64,000 bases of DNA, from contig NZ_JAGIOK010000001.1 in the NCBI RefSeq assembly GCF_017876655.1, forward strand, positions 1,736,001-1,800,000. Direction: 5' to 3'. Below, piece by piece: positions 1 through 8,617 of the stretch (position 1 is the first letter of the stretch; each line of letters opens with the position of its first letter). Source of the stretch: Microbacterium imperiale (lineage in GTDB: Bacteria > Actinomycetota > Actinomycetes > Actinomycetales > Microbacteriaceae). Under the pieces are notes generated by a model that was given only the letters and a program-made list of their open reading frames with translations, searched no databases and was not told the origin of the DNA. The translations under genes were made by a program, and so were the position numbers.

Positions 1-1
1 C

Positions 2-415
2 GCCGGCGGCGATTCGAGCCCGGCCGGTGCGATCGTGCTGAACATCGCGGTGTGGGGAGCGGTCCTGGCGTACTTCCTGCAGATGGTCTCGTTCATCATC
101 CTGCGGCGGAAGTTCCCGAACGCCCAGCGCCCCTACAAGAGCCCGTGGGGACTCTTCGGCGCGTACTCGGCGGCGGCCATCGCGGCCATCGTCTTCGTCG
201 GCCTGCTGCTCAATCCGACCTTCTTCCTCGCGATCGTCGCCATCATCGTCGTGTACGCGGTGATCTTCCTCGGTTTCGCGCTCTACGGTCGCAAGCGCCT
301 GATCCTCTCGCCCGAAGAGGAGTACGCCATCTCGGGCGGGCTGCACGGCGACCCGCAGCGCGAGGGCTATGAGTCGCTGAAGACCGAGGTACTCGGCGAG
401 GGACCTCGCGGCTGA
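2..415 (+). CDS. APC-family amino acid/ethanolamine-type permease, C-terminal fragment
   Basis: The open frame enters from the left edge, so only the last ~137 residues are seen. They contain the end of a polytopic carrier: a helix around AVWGAVLAYFLQMVSFIIL, a basic loop with FPNAQRPYKSPWG, two more strongly hydrophobic helices, then a charged cytoplasmic tail rich in Glu. The loop motif (R-P-Y-x-S/T-P-x-G) is typical of the APC superfamily, and the tail resembles ethanolamine permeases, but substrate cannot be assigned from this fragment. The gene ends just before a strong hairpin shared with convergent clpC. The true start lies outside the window. Confidence 0.75.
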   Translation, partial: AGGDSSPAGAIVLNIAVWGAVLAYFLQMVSFIILRRKFPNAQRPYKSPWGLFGAYSAAAIAAIVFVGLLLNPTFFLAIVAIIVVYAVIFLGFALYGRKRLILSPEEEYAISGGLHGDPQREGYESLKTEVLGEGPRG

Positions 416-458
416 CCCGCGGCCGTCAGCACGCCCGCGCCACCATCCCGCGCACACG

Positions 459-494
459 ACGAAGGGGCGGATGCCTCAGCATCCGCCCCTTCGT
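459..494. terminator. Bidirectional intrinsic terminator between permease and clpC
   Basis: A perfect 16-bp inverted repeat (ACGAAGGGGCGGATGC and its complement) with a 4-base loop lies between two convergent genes, 44 bases after the permease stop and 13 bases beyond the clpC stop. Its arms contain the GGATGC word that recurs throughout the window. Confidence 0.85.
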
Positions 495-506
495 AATCGC
501 TCGGTG

Positions 507-3032
507 TCAGCTCCCGCTGGCCGTGATGTCGGGGGTCGCGGCGATCTCGCCCGCGGCTCCGACACCGATCGCGACCTTGTCCTCGCGGGGCGCGGTCTCG
601 AACACGAACCGACCGTTCTCGGCGTCGACCTTCACGTGGTCGCCGCTGTTGAGCTCGCCGTGCAGGATGCGCTCGCTCAGCTGGTCCTCGACCTCGCGCT
701 GCATGGCCCGACGCAGCGGACGAGCGCCGAGCGCCGGGTCGAAGCCGATCTCGATGAGGCGGTCCTTCGCGGCATCCGAGAGCTCCACCGTCATGTCGCG
801 GTCGAGCAGGCGGTCGCTCAGGCGCTTCGTGAACAGGCCCACGATCTGGCGCAGCTCGTCCTTGTTCAGCTGCGGGAAGACGATGACGTCATCGACGCGG
901 TTGAGGAACTCGGGCTTGAAGTGGCGCTTGAGCTCCTCGTCGACCTTGCCCTTCATCCGCTCGTAGCTGGTCTGCGCGTTGCCCTCGACCTGGAAGCCGA
1001 CCGGACCACCCGCGATCGCCGACGAACCGAGGTTGGTCGTCATGATGATCACGGTGTTCTTGAAGTCGACCACGCGGCCCTGACCGTCGGTCAGACGACC
1101 CTCTTCGAGGATCTGCAGCAGCGAGTTGAAGATGTCGGGGTGGGCCTTCTCGATCTCGTCGAAAAGCACGACCGAGAACGGCTTGCGGCGCACCTTCTCG
1201 GTGAGCTGGCCGCCCTCTTCGAATCCGACGAATCCAGGAGGGGCGCCGAACAGACGCGAGACGGTGTGCTTCTCGCCGAACTCCGACATGTCGAGGGAGA
1301 TCAGTGCACCCTCGTCGTCGAAGAGGAACTCGGCGAGCGCCTTGGCCAGCTCGGTCTTTCCGACACCCGTGGGGCCGGCGAAGATGAACGAGCCGGAGGG
1401 ACGCTTGGGGTCCTTGAGGCCCGCGCGCTGACGACGGATCGTGCGCGAGAGCGCGGCGATCGCCTCTTCCTGACCGATGACCCGCTGGTGCAGCGCCTTC
1501 TCCATGAAGACGAGACGGCTGGTCTCCTCTTCCGTGAGCTTGAACACCGGGATGCCGGTGGCCTGGGCGAGCACTTCGGCGATCAGGCCCTCGTCGACGA
1601 CGGCGTGGCTGGCCACGTCGCCCGAGCGCCACTGCTTCTCGAGACGCAGACGCTCCGCGAGCAGCGACTTCTCCTCGTCGCGCAGGGCGGCGGCCTTCTC
1701 GAAGTCCTGCTCCTCGCTCGCGCGCTCCTTGTCCTCGCGGACCTTCGCGATCTTCTCGTCGAACTCGCGCAGCTCCGGCGGCGACGACAGGATCGACAGA
1801 CGCAGGCGGGCGCCGGCTTCGTCGATCAGGTCGATGGCCTTGTCGGGCAGGAAGCGGTCGCTGATGTAGCGGTCGGCCAGGTTGGTCGCCGCGACGATCG
1901 CGCCGTCGGTGATCTGCACCTTGTGGTGCGCCTCGTACCGGTCGCGCAGACCCTTCAGGATGTTGATCGCGTGAGGGATGCTCGGCTCGCCGACCTGGAT
2001 CGGCTGGAACCGGCGCTCGAGCGCGGCGTCCTTCTCGAAGTGCTTGCGGTACTCGTCGAGGGTCGTGGCACCGATCGTCTGGAGCTCACCGCGGGCGAGC
2101 AGCGGCTTGAGGATCGACGCGGCGTCGATCGCGCCCTCGGCCGCACCGGCACCCACGAGCGAGTGGATCTCGTCGATGAAGACGATGATGTCGCCGCGCG
2201 TGCGGATCTCCTTCGTGACCTTCTTCAGGCGCTCCTCGAAGTCACCGCGGTAGCGGGAACCGGCGATGAGCGAGCCGAGGTCGAGCGAGTAGACCTGCTT
2301 GTCCTTGAGCGTCTCGGGCACATCGCCCTTGACGATGGCCTGCGCGAGGCCCTCGACGACGGCGGTCTTGCCGACGCCGGGCTCGCCGATCAGCACGGGG
2401 TTGTTCTTCGAGCGGCGCGAGAGGATCTGCATGACCCGCTCGATCTCCTTCTCGCGGCCGATGACGGGGTCGAGCTTGTTGTCGCGCGCTGCCTGCGTGA
2501 GGTTGCGGCCGAACTGGTCGAGCACCGCCGAGCCGCCCTGAGGCGCCTGAGCCTGCTCGCCCGCACCGACGGTCGCGCCGGCGGGCTCCTTGCCCTGGTA
2601 CCCGCTGAGCAGCTGGATGACCTGCTGGCGCACCTTGTTCAGGTCGGCGCCGAGCTTGACGAGCACCTGAGCGGCCACGCCCTCACCCTCGCGGATGAGG
2701 CCGAGGAGGATGTGCTCGGTGCCGATGTAGTTGTGGCCGAGCTGCAGCGCTTCGCGCAGCGACAGCTCCAGCACCTTCTTCGCGCGCGGCGTGAAGGGGA
2801 TGTGACCGGTCGGCTGCTGCTGCCCCTGACCGATGATGTCCTGCACCTGCTCGCGCACGGCGTCGAGCGAGATGCCCAGACTCTCGAGGGCCTTGGCAGC
2901 GACGCCTTCACCCTCGTGGATCAGACCCAGGAGGATGTGCTCGGTCCCGATGTAGTTGTGGTTCAGCATCTTCGCCTCTTCTTGGGCGAGCACGACCACG
3001 CGACGGGCACGATCCGTGAATCTCTCGAACAT
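507..3032 (-). CDS. clpC: ATP-dependent Clp protease ATP-binding subunit ClpC
   Basis: AAA+ unfoldase that feeds proteins to the ClpP peptidase in the cytoplasm. The 841-residue length is normal for ClpC. Visible in order: duplicated Clp N-domain repeats (both with [13 protein letters not shown]), first AAA module with Walker A GEPGVGKT near residue 215, a middle coiled-coil with a UVR-like segment, second AAA module with [11 protein letters not shown], and a PPGFVGF segment typical of ClpP-partnered Hsp100 proteins. The ATG at 3032 is chosen over upstream in-frame starts because it begins with the family sequence [13 protein letters not shown] and follows a textbook AAGGAGG ribosome site. 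A small hairpin (3048-3068) sits just upstream of that site. ClgR control is common for clpC in actinobacteria, but I could not identify a convincing box. Confidence 0.97.
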   Translation of the reverse strand: MFERFTDRARRVVVLAQEEAKMLNHNYIGTEHILLGLIHEGEGVAAKALESLGISLDAVREQVQDIIGQGQQQPTGHIPFTPRAKKVLELSLREALQLGHNYIGTEHILLGLIREGEGVAAQVLVKLGADLNKVRQQVIQLLSGYQGKEPAGATVGAGEQAQAPQGGSAVLDQFGRNLTQAARDNKLDPVIGREKEIERVMQILSRRSKNNPVLIGEPGVGKTAVVEGLAQAIVKGDVPETLKDKQVYSLDLGSLIAGSRYRGDFEERLKKVTKEIRTRGDIIVFIDEIHSLVGAGAAEGAIDAASILKPLLARGELQTIGATTLDEYRKHFEKDAALERRFQPIQVGEPSIPHAINILKGLRDRYEAHHKVQITDGAIVAATNLADRYISDRFLPDKAIDLIDEAGARLRLSILSSPPELREFDEKIAKVREDKERASEEQDFEKAAALRDEEKSLLAERLRLEKQWRSGDVASHAVVDEGLIAEVLAQATGIPVFKLTEEETSRLVFMEKALHQRVIGQEEAIAALSRTIRRQRAGLKDPKRPSGSFIFAGPTGVGKTELAKALAEFLFDDEGALISLDMSEFGEKHTVSRLFGAPPGFVGFEEGGQLTEKVRRKPFSVVLFDEIEKAHPDIFNSLLQILEEGRLTDGQGRVVDFKNTVIIMTTNLGSSAIAGGPVGFQVEGNAQTSYERMKGKVDEELKRHFKPEFLNRVDDVIVFPQLNKDELRQIVGLFTKRLSDRLLDRDMTVELSDAAKDRLIEIGFDPALGARPLRRAMQREVEDQLSERILHGELNSGDHVKVDAENGRFVFETAPREDKVAIGVGAAGEIAATPDITASGS

Positions 3033-3160
3033 CGTCAGCCTCCTTAGAGCGCCGGGACTCCGGGCGCTTACGAAAGAGAGTAACCAGGCGCGGATACGGG
3101 TATGCCCGTGTTCGCCGTCGGCATAGCGACCGCGGGCTTGCGCCGGCGGCATCCGCGTCA

Positions 3161-3191
3161 TATCGTTTTTCGATAACAACGACTATCGATA
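3161..3191 (+). promoter_or_regulatory. Candidate operator/promoter of the DUF2975-XRE gene pair (four TATCG half-sites)
   Basis: TATCG-TTTTT-CGATA is a perfect inverted repeat with a 5-base spacer. Eight bases later comes the palindrome TATCGATA, giving four TATCG half-sites in 31 bases of unusually AT-rich DNA. It lies 16 bases before the start of the membrane protein gene. Autoregulation by the small XRE protein encoded two genes on is the natural inference. Confidence 0.55.
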
Positions 3192-3206
3192 AACGAGGAG
3201 GCGCGG

Positions 3207-3869
3207 ATGTCGAACGTGCGGGCGGTCGGACGGGCGACCCAGGTTCTCGCTGTGGCGATCGGCGCGATCGTCGTCGCTGGCGGCATCCTCTTCACGATCT
3301 TGCGGGCGACGGAGTCGCTCATGTTCACCGTGAACATCGTGCCGCCGGAGGATCGCGAGCCCCGCATCGGCGGAGATGCCGATCTCGAGACCTTCTATCG
3401 CACGGTCACCGTCATCGACGAGGACGCGTCGGGGTGGGTCCGCTTCTTGGCCTGGCTTCCCAACGCCGGCATGGGGCTGCTCATCCTCGCGGGGTGCGTG
3501 TTCGTCTTCGTCCAGACCCGGCGGATGCTGCGCGGCACGATGTTCGGCCGCTTCACCACCGTCGGCCTCGCCGTCCTCGGCCTGCTGGCCATCGCCGTCG
3601 CGGTGCTCGCGCCGGTCATCGATTCGCACGCGACCGTCGTCGCCCTCGGCGACCTCGGCGTCAACATGCTCGACTCACGGTCGGCACTGTACGACTCCCC
3701 CGATCTCGCGGGCGCCGACTACGTCGTCCCCGACCCCGTCGGCTCGCCCCGCCAGCTGCTCGCCCGAACGAACTGGCTGCTCGCGGGCGTCGGCGGCATC
3801 CTGCTGCTGCTGGCCGTCGCGGCCGGTCGCGGCGAGCGCCTGCAGCGCGACAGCGAGGGGCTCGTATGA
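3207..3869 (+). CDS. DUF2975-type integral membrane protein
   Basis: 220 residues with four predicted membrane helices: one near the N-terminus (VLAVAIGAIVVAGGILF), one around residues 75-98, one around 110-130 (VGLAVLGLLAIAVAVLAPV) and one near 190-210. The arrangement and the immediately following small XRE regulator match the DUF2975/YozG-type pair common in Gram-positive bacteria. Function is unknown. The ATG at 3207 follows GAGGAGG. Its last codon and stop share bases with the next start (ATGA), so the two genes are translationally coupled. Confidence 0.75.
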   Translation: MSNVRAVGRATQVLAVAIGAIVVAGGILFTILRATESLMFTVNIVPPEDREPRIGGDADLETFYRTVTVIDEDASGWVRFLAWLPNAGMGLLILAGCVFVFVQTRRMLRGTMFGRFTTVGLAVLGLLAIAVAVLAPVIDSHATVVALGDLGVNMLDSRSALYDSPDLAGADYVVPDPVGSPRQLLARTNWLLAGVGGILLLLAVAAGRGERLQRDSEGLV

Positions 3870-4096
3870 CCCCCGCCGACGACATCGAGCCCAGCGGCGT
3901 GCACTGCCGCCTCGACGAGCTGCTGACCGAGCGCGGGATGACGCTCACCCGCCTGTCGGAGATCGTCGGCGTCTCGGTGGTGAACCTGTCCATCCTCAAG
4001 AACGATCGCGCCCGCGCCATCCGCTATTCGACGCTCTCGGCGATCTGCCGCGCGCTCGACTGCGAGATCGGCGACCTGCTGGTGCGCACCGACTGA
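3866..4096 (+). CDS. Small XRE-family helix-turn-helix regulator (YozG-like)
   Basis: A 76-residue single-domain DNA-binding protein. The helix-turn-helix covers roughly residues 25-60, with MTLTRLSEIVGVSVVNLSIL as the core and the characteristic tail CRALDCEIGDLLV near the end. This tail is typical of the short XRE proteins paired with DUF2975 proteins. The ATG at 3866 overlaps the stop of the preceding gene by four bases. It probably represses its own two-gene operon through the TATCG repeats at 3161-3191; that is inference. Confidence 0.8.
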   Translation: MTPADDIEPSGVHCRLDELLTERGMTLTRLSEIVGVSVVNLSILKNDRARAIRYSTLSAICRALDCEIGDLLVRTD

Positions 4097-4110
4097 ACCG
4101 GAGACACGTC

Positions 4111-4890
4111 ATGCTCGGCCCCCTTCCCGCCGCCCCGGCGACGCCGCCCGACATCGAGGATCGCTTCGCCGACGGCCCCGACCCCCGCCTGTGGATCGAC
4201 AGCTACCTGCCGCACTGGACCACCCCCGAGCGAGCCCGGGCCCGCTACTCCCGCCGATCCGAGGGGCTCGTGCTGCACATCGACGCGGATCAACCGGATT
4301 GGCGGACCGCCGACGCCCCGCTGCGGGTATCGAACCTGCAGACGGGCTCGTTCAGCGGGCCGCTCGGCTCGACCCGTGGCACCCATCGCCATCGACCCGA
4401 CGGGCTGACCGTGCAGACTCCCACGCCGCTGCAGCTGCTCTGGGCTCCGGCCGCGGGCCGCGTCGACATCGAAGTCAGCGCCAGCCGCGATCCGGACTGC
4501 ATGCTGGCGGCCTGGCTCGTCGGCACGGAGCATCGCGACCCGCGCGAGAGCGGCGAAGTGTGCATCTTCGAGATCGACGCCCGTGAAAGCGGCGACGGAT
4601 GGACGGCGCGTACCGGCATCAAGGCGCACCACGACGAGCGGCTGACGACTCGGATGACGCAGGTCAGCCTGCCGTTCGACGCCGGCACCCCGCACGTGTG
4701 GACCGCGATCTGGGGCAACGACGAGACGATCATCGGATGCAATGGCGAGATCGTCCAGCGCGTGCCGCAGGCGCCGGACTACCCGCTGTTCCTCCTGATC
4801 GACCTGTTCGAGATCGGGGCGCCGCGCGGCACCTACCCAAAGACGGCGATGCTTCACTCCGTGCGAGGCTGGGGCCGAACCGTCGCCTGA
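4111..4890 (+). CDS. Concanavalin A-like / GH16-like protein with altered catalytic motif
   Basis: 259 residues with no signal peptide. The pattern of short beta strands, the jelly-roll style sequence and the segment GEVCIFEID (around residues 150-158) resemble the GH16 glucanase/lectin-like fold. In active GH16 enzymes the strand reads E-[ILV]-D-x-x-E; here the middle Asp is Cys (E-V-C-I-F-E). The late segment WTAIWGNDETII also fits the family's sugar-binding face. The protein may bind a glucan or hydrolyse it poorly. ATG at 4111 lies 14 bases after the XRE gene; the ribosome site GGAGA is modest. Family assignment is by motif resemblance only. Confidence 0.5.
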   Translation: MLGPLPAAPATPPDIEDRFADGPDPRLWIDSYLPHWTTPERARARYSRRSEGLVLHIDADQPDWRTADAPLRVSNLQTGSFSGPLGSTRGTHRHRPDGLTVQTPTPLQLLWAPAAGRVDIEVSASRDPDCMLAAWLVGTEHRDPRESGEVCIFEIDARESGDGWTARTGIKAHHDERLTTRMTQVSLPFDAGTPHVWTAIWGNDETIIGCNGEIVQRVPQAPDYPLFLLIDLFEIGAPRGTYPKTAMLHSVRGWGRTVA

Positions 4891-4920
4891 TGTGCGGGCG
4901 CGCCGACCCTCGCCGCAGGA

Positions 4921-5790
4921 TCAGCCGAGACTGAACCCGCCGTCGCTCGTGAGGACCTGCCCGACCATCCACGCCCCCGCGGGACTGCAGAGCCACGCGA
5001 TGAGCTCGGCCGGATCCGCCGGCCGGCCGACACGTCCGAACGGCGTCGTCGCGAGGTAGCGGTCGAGGTCGTCGAGCGATCGGTCGGTTGTCTCGGGGTC
5101 GAGGTAGCCCGTGTTGACCGGCCCCGGGTTCACGGTGTTGAGGATGATGCCGAGCTCGAGCAGCTCCGCCGCCACGGTCGGGGTGATGCCGGCGAGCGCG
5201 GCCTTGCTCGTCGCGTAGGCGACCTCGCCGACCATCGGCCCATGGATCTGGCCCGACGTCATCCAGACGACGCGACCGCGCGGAGCGGCGTACGGCTTGT
5301 CTCCCGTGATCCGGTCGCCCGGGCGCCGAGGCGATTCGAGTGCGGGCGCGAGGCGCCGGGCGAACTCCGCGGTCAGCAGCAGGGTCGAGCGCGCGTTGAC
5401 GTCCCAGAACGCATCGAGTCGCTCCGGCGTCATGTCGAGGATGCTGCCGTCGTCGCCGCTCTTGGCGTGGTTGCAGATCAGGATGTCGAGGCGGCCGGTC
5501 CGGGCCGCCGCCCGCTCGACGAGGCCGGGGATGACCGAGGCGTCGGCGAGGTCGCCACCGACGTCCTCGAATCGCCCACCGTCGACGAGGTGCTCGCGGA
5601 TGCCGGCGCGCACGGCATCGAGGTCGTCACCACCCCAAGGCAGGTCGAGGTCGTGCGGACGGTGGTGGTGGATGACGATGTTCGCGCCGAGATCGGCGAG
5701 TCGGGTGGCAACGGCGAAGCCGATGCCACGCCGGCGCGAGACGCCGGTGACGAGGGCGGTTTGACCGCGAAGGGAAGCGGAAGAGTGCAT
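4921..5790 (-). CDS. SDR-family NAD(P)-dependent oxidoreductase
   Basis: 289 residues, classical short-chain dehydrogenase. The Rossmann glycine motif is TGVSRRRGIGFA near residue 13. The NNAG-like strand reads ICNHAKSG, and the catalytic Tyr-Lys pair is YATSK near residue 190, preceded by VVWMTSGQ with the catalytic Ser. The tail VGQVLTSDGGFSLG is typical of SDR reductases. An acidic insert with paired His residues after the cofactor strand (HHHRPHDLDL) is less usual. Substrate unknown. The start at 5790 is preferred over upstream in-frame codons because it follows GAAAGG and begins directly before the Rossmann fold. Confidence 0.85.
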   Translation of the reverse strand: MHSSASLRGQTALVTGVSRRRGIGFAVATRLADLGANIVIHHHRPHDLDLPWGGDDLDAVRAGIREHLVDGGRFEDVGGDLADASVIPGLVERAAARTGRLDILICNHAKSGDDGSILDMTPERLDAFWDVNARSTLLLTAEFARRLAPALESPRRPGDRITGDKPYAAPRGRVVWMTSGQIHGPMVGEVAYATSKAALAGITPTVAAELLELGIILNTVNPGPVNTGYLDPETTDRSLDDLDRYLATTPFGRVGRPADPAELIAWLCSPAGAWMVGQVLTSDGGFSLG

Positions 5791-5891
5791 GGGCGAGCCT
5801 TTCGATGACGTCGACGACGACGTGCGGGAGGGGTCGAAGAGGGGGCTCACCGGCATTGCATGACGCCATGCTAGCGGCGGCTGCAGGCGCG

Positions 5892-6647
5892 TCAGGTCGC
5901 TCGCAGCAGCGGCACGCGGCGCTTCTCGAGCGCGTCGAGCCCGGTCGGCGCCGCGTCGGGATCGACGACGACGCCGGCGACATCCTCGAGCGGGAGCACG
6001 GCGAACCGCGACACGGCCCCGATCTTCTCCGCGCTGCCCAGCACGAACGTCTCGGCGGACTGCGCCGCGAGCGCGCGCTTCATCGCCGCCTCGTCGGGAT
6101 CGCCCGTCGTCAGCCCGGCCTCGTGGTGGACGCCGGTCACGCCGAGCAGGAACCGGTCGGCGCGCAGGCCGCGCACGGCCTCGACCGCCGCGGCTCCACT
6201 GGCGACGGCGGAGTGCTTGAACAGGCGGCCGCCGATGATGATGACGTCTGCCGCGTGCTCGAGCAGGGCCGCCGCGATCGTGGGGCTGTGGGTGATGATC
6301 GTGCACGAGAGAGCACGATCGAGCGCTTGGATCGTGGCGAGCGCCGTCGTGCCGCCGTCGATGATGACGGTGCTGCCGGGCTCGATCAACGACGCGGCGA
6401 AACGGGCGACGCGACGCTTGCTGTCGGTCGCGACCGACTGGCGCGCCCCGTAATCGACGACCGCGGGCGACGCCGGGACCGCCCCACCGTAGACGCGGAC
6501 CGCGAGGCCGGCGGCATCCAGCTCGCGCAGGTCGCGCCGGATGCTGTCTTCCGAGACGCCGAGCTCGACGGCGAGGTCCTTGGCGACGATTCGCCCGTCG
6601 GCTCGCAGTCGGGCGAGCAGCAGGTCTTTGCGTGACGCAGCGAGCAT
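5892..6647 (-). CDS. DeoR-family transcriptional regulator
   Basis: 251 residues. The N-terminal winged helix-turn-helix (residues ~3-58) has the DeoR signature around VAKDLAVELGVSEDSIRRDL. The C-terminal sugar-phosphate sensor domain shows IDGGTTALA near residue 95 and a later DEAAMKRAL helix. Such proteins usually repress sugar, nucleoside or polyol genes. It is divergent from the DUF4406 gene, and the 46-base gap between them holds two tandem 10-base repeats that make a good operator. GAAGGAA precedes the chosen ATG at 6647. Confidence 0.9.
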   Translation of the reverse strand: MLAASRKDLLLARLRADGRIVAKDLAVELGVSEDSIRRDLRELDAAGLAVRVYGGAVPASPAVVDYGARQSVATDSKRRVARFAASLIEPGSTVIIDGGTTALATIQALDRALSCTIITHSPTIAAALLEHAADVIIIGGRLFKHSAVASGAAAVEAVRGLRADRFLLGVTGVHHEAGLTTGDPDEAAMKRALAAQSAETFVLGSAEKIGAVSRFAVLPLEDVAGVVVDPDAAPTGLDALEKRRVPLLRAT

Positions 6648-6658
6648 TCCTGTTCCTT

Positions 6659-6678
6659 CACGTTTGTGCACGTTTATG
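6659..6678. promoter_or_regulatory. Tandem 10-base repeats, candidate DeoR operator
   Basis: CACGTTTGTG is followed immediately by CACGTTTATG, so one helical turn separates two near-identical half-sites. The pair lies in the short gap between the divergent DeoR and DUF4406 starts. Several DeoR-family proteins are known to use directly repeated sites, so autoregulation plus control of the divergent gene is the simplest reading. Confidence 0.5.
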
Positions 6679-6693
6679 CATAATATCGGAACC

Positions 6694-7092
6694 ATGACTG
6701 AATCGCTCATGATCCTCATCGCCGGCCCCTATGCATCCGGCACCGGCGGCGACCCGGCGCTGATGCGCCGCAACCTCGACCGACTCGAAGAGGCGGCATG
6801 GCCGCTGTTCGCCGCGGGGCACATCCCCATGATCGGGGAATGGGTCGCCCTTCCCGTCCTCGCGAGCGCCGGAGCGTCCGGGCCGACCGACCCGCTGGCG
6901 AAGGACGTCATGTATCCCGTTGCCCATCGCCTGCTGCAGCGGTGCGACGCCGTCCTGCGCCTGCCCGGCGAGTCCCGCGGTGCCGACCAGGACGTCGCGA
7001 TCGCCCGCGAGCGCGGCATCCCGGTGTACACCGCCCTCGACGAGGTGCCCGGCGTGTCCGCGACGACCCGCGGGGTCGCGGCATCCAGCTGA
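6694..7092 (+). CDS. DUF4406 domain protein (nucleoside 2-deoxyribosyltransferase-like fold)
   Basis: 132 residues. The opening MILIAGPYASGTGGDP, the aromatic/acidic middle (HIPMIGEWVALP) and RCDAVLRLPGESRGADQDV near residues 89-107 match the DUF4406/nucleoside deoxyribosyltransferase-like fold, in which the GPY and acidic GES-x-GAD motifs line a nucleotide pocket. Biochemical role unproven. Divergent from and probably controlled by the DeoR regulator, which hints at nucleoside or sugar-phosphate salvage. An alternative internal start (MILIAG) lies five codons in. Confidence 0.75.
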   Translation: MTESLMILIAGPYASGTGGDPALMRRNLDRLEEAAWPLFAAGHIPMIGEWVALPVLASAGASGPTDPLAKDVMYPVAHRLLQRCDAVLRLPGESRGADQDVAIARERGIPVYTALDEVPGVSATTRGVAASS

Positions 7093-7139
7093 GTCATAAA
7101 TAGCTCTCAGGAAGCTCGTGGAATCGATAGCATTTCGCC

Positions 7140-7646
7140 GTGACTACGACACGTCGACTCTTCGCTCTGCCCATCGCCGCCCTCGCCGTCGCCCTCGTGG
7201 CGACCGGATGCTCCAGCTCGCCCTTCACGACCGCGCAGGCGCCCGTGCGCGACGAGTCGGGTGCCATCACCGAGACCAATGAGAGCACCGACGTGTTCGC
7301 GATCCGGGTCGGCGACTGCCTGCTCGACGCCGGCACGATGGAGACCGAGGTCACGGAGGCCCCGACCGTTCCGTGCACCGAGCCGCACGACTTCGAGGCG
7401 TTCCACGCGCAGAACATCGAGGGCGACGAGTACCCGGGCACCGAGGGAGTCCAGACGCAGGCCGAGCAGGTCTGCTACGACGCCTTCGCCGCGTTCGTCG
7501 GGATGTCGTACGAGGAGTCGGTGCTCGACTTCAACTACTACGTGCCGACCACGGGCAGCTGGGATGCCGGTGACCGCGAGATCCTGTGCATGATCGGTGA
7601 CCCGCAGGGCCAGGTCACCGGCACCCTCGCCGGCGCCGCGCGCTGA
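7140..7646 (+). CDS. Septum-formation-family (Septum_form) lipoprotein
   Basis: 168 residues. It begins with a lipoprotein signal peptide whose lipobox is LVATGC (Cys ~ residue 24), so the protein should be anchored to the outer membrane face. The mature part contains RVGDCL, PCTEPHDFEAF and REILCMI, the three-Cys pattern of the actinobacterial Septum_form domain. Despite the name, a direct division role is not established for most members. GTG start at 7140. Ends in front of a hairpin shared with the convergent VOC gene. Confidence 0.8.
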   Translation: MTTTRRLFALPIAALAVALVATGCSSSPFTTAQAPVRDESGAITETNESTDVFAIRVGDCLLDAGTMETEVTEAPTVPCTEPHDFEAFHAQNIEGDEYPGTEGVQTQAEQVCYDAFAAFVGMSYEESVLDFNYYVPTTGSWDAGDREILCMIGDPQGQVTGTLAGAAR

Positions 7647-7667
7647 CCGGCCCTCGGCTCGACGGGC

Positions 7668-7699
7668 GACCCGGCGTCGTGACAGCACGTCGCCGGGTC
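7668..7699. terminator. Convergent intrinsic terminator
   Basis: GACCCGGCG and its complement, extended by a CGTG/CACG arm across one T-T mismatch, form a hairpin with a 4-base loop. It lies 21 bases after the Septum_form gene and reaches the stop codon of the opposing VOC gene. Confidence 0.7.
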
Positions 7700-8096
7700 A
7701 GCTCTCCGAGAAGCCGATCAGCCAGGTGATCCCCCAGCCGTCGCGCACCTGACCATCGTGGTCGCCCCACGCGCGTCGCTGCAGCGGGTCGACGACGGTT
7801 CCCGCTTCTGCGAGCGCGTCGAACCAGCGCCGCGATGTCTCGGCGTCCGCGGCGCCCAGCAGCGCGAGCATCAGGCCGCTGACGGCCACCGGCTCGTCCG
7901 TCGCGGCCGCATCGGCGCCGAACAGGTCGACGGGTCCGCGCAGCTCGCCGTGGGCGATGAGCGTCGGCGCGCCGTCCTCGCGCCCGAAGTCCGCGAAGGT
8001 GTGCAGTTGCAGCTCGCCGCCGAACACGGATCGGTAGAACGACAGCGCCTCGGCGGCTCGTCCGGCGAAGTGGATGTACGGCACGGGAGCGGGCAT
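7698..8096 (-). CDS. VOC-superfamily protein (PhnB / glyoxalase-like)
   Basis: 132 residues with the PhnB-type arrangement: start PYIHFAGRAAEALSFYRSVFGG, then DLFGAD near residue 56 and the closing DGWGITWLIGF. This is the paired beta-alpha-beta-beta-beta fold of the vicinal-oxygen-chelate superfamily. PhnB-like proteins are widespread and mostly uncharacterised; catalytic function cannot be assigned. It converges with the lipoprotein gene on its left and shares its terminator. Confidence 0.85.
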   Translation of the reverse strand: MPAPVPYIHFAGRAAEALSFYRSVFGGELQLHTFADFGREDGAPTLIAHGELRGPVDLFGADAAATDEPVAVSGLMLALLGAADAETSRRWFDALAEAGTVVDPLQRRAWGDHDGQVRDGWGITWLIGFSES

Positions 8097-8164
8097 GCCC
8101 GAACGCTACGCCGCCGGCGAGCGCGGTGCCAGTGCGGCGACGGAGCTCAGCGCAGCGGGCGGCG

Positions 8165-8617
8165 TCAGGGCTGCTCGTCCTCGGCCTCGGCCTCGGCCGC
8201 GGGGGTCCAGGCGTAGAACGTGCCGTCCTGCTGCGCGACGGCCCATGTGCCGCACGCGAAGACGCTGGAGATCTCGTACACGTCGGGCGCGGCATCCACC
8301 TCCATCGTGGGAGCGGACTCGCGGGGAACCTCCTCGCAGCCGGTGAGCCCGTCATCGCTGACGAAGACGAGCGACTCCGCGGTCTCGTCGCGCGTGGACG
8401 CGACCCGCTGGATCGATCGCGCGTCGCTCGGCAGCCACTCCGGCACGTCGCCGCGGGCCTGGGCGAGACTGCGGGCGTCGTCGTAGGTCGTCTCGGCGCG
8501 CCCATAGGCCAGGTTGTCGACGACGGAGCAGCCCGCCACCGTCGTCATCACAGCGATGAGGCCGAGCAGCGCTGCCCCCGGCGGAACCTCGCGAGGGAGG
8601 CGTCGTGTTTTCGTCAT
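8165..8617 (-). CDS. Hypothetical lipoprotein
   Basis: 150 residues, not recognised. A signal peptide (GAALLGLIAVMTTVAGC) ends in a lipobox with Cys near residue 30, so it is likely membrane-anchored outside the cell. The mature region contains two further Cys (GCEEV and FACGTW) that could form a disulfide. A Glu/Ala-rich tail follows. Preceded by an unusual C/A-rich intergenic stretch; no clear partner gene. Confidence 0.65.
   Translation of the reverse strand: MTKTRRLPREVPPGAALLGLIAVMTTVAGCSVVDNLAYGRAETTYDDARSLAQARGDVPEWLPSDARSIQRVASTRDETAESLVFVSDDGLTGCEEVPRESAPTMEVDAAPDVYEISSVFACGTWAVAQQDGTFYAWTPAAEAEAEDEQP

Noticed and set aside
471..3047. A long plus-strand open frame of 858 codons opposite clpC
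   Set aside because: It is the mirror image of clpC codons in GC-rich DNA; composition is Arg/Leu/Asp-heavy with no family features. Similar long shadows oppose most genes here.
3090..3130. Possible ClgR box upstream of clpC (GTTCGC followed by GCGAC-like half)
   Set aside because: Spacing and second half do not match the known GTTCGC-N5-GCG pattern well enough to claim it.
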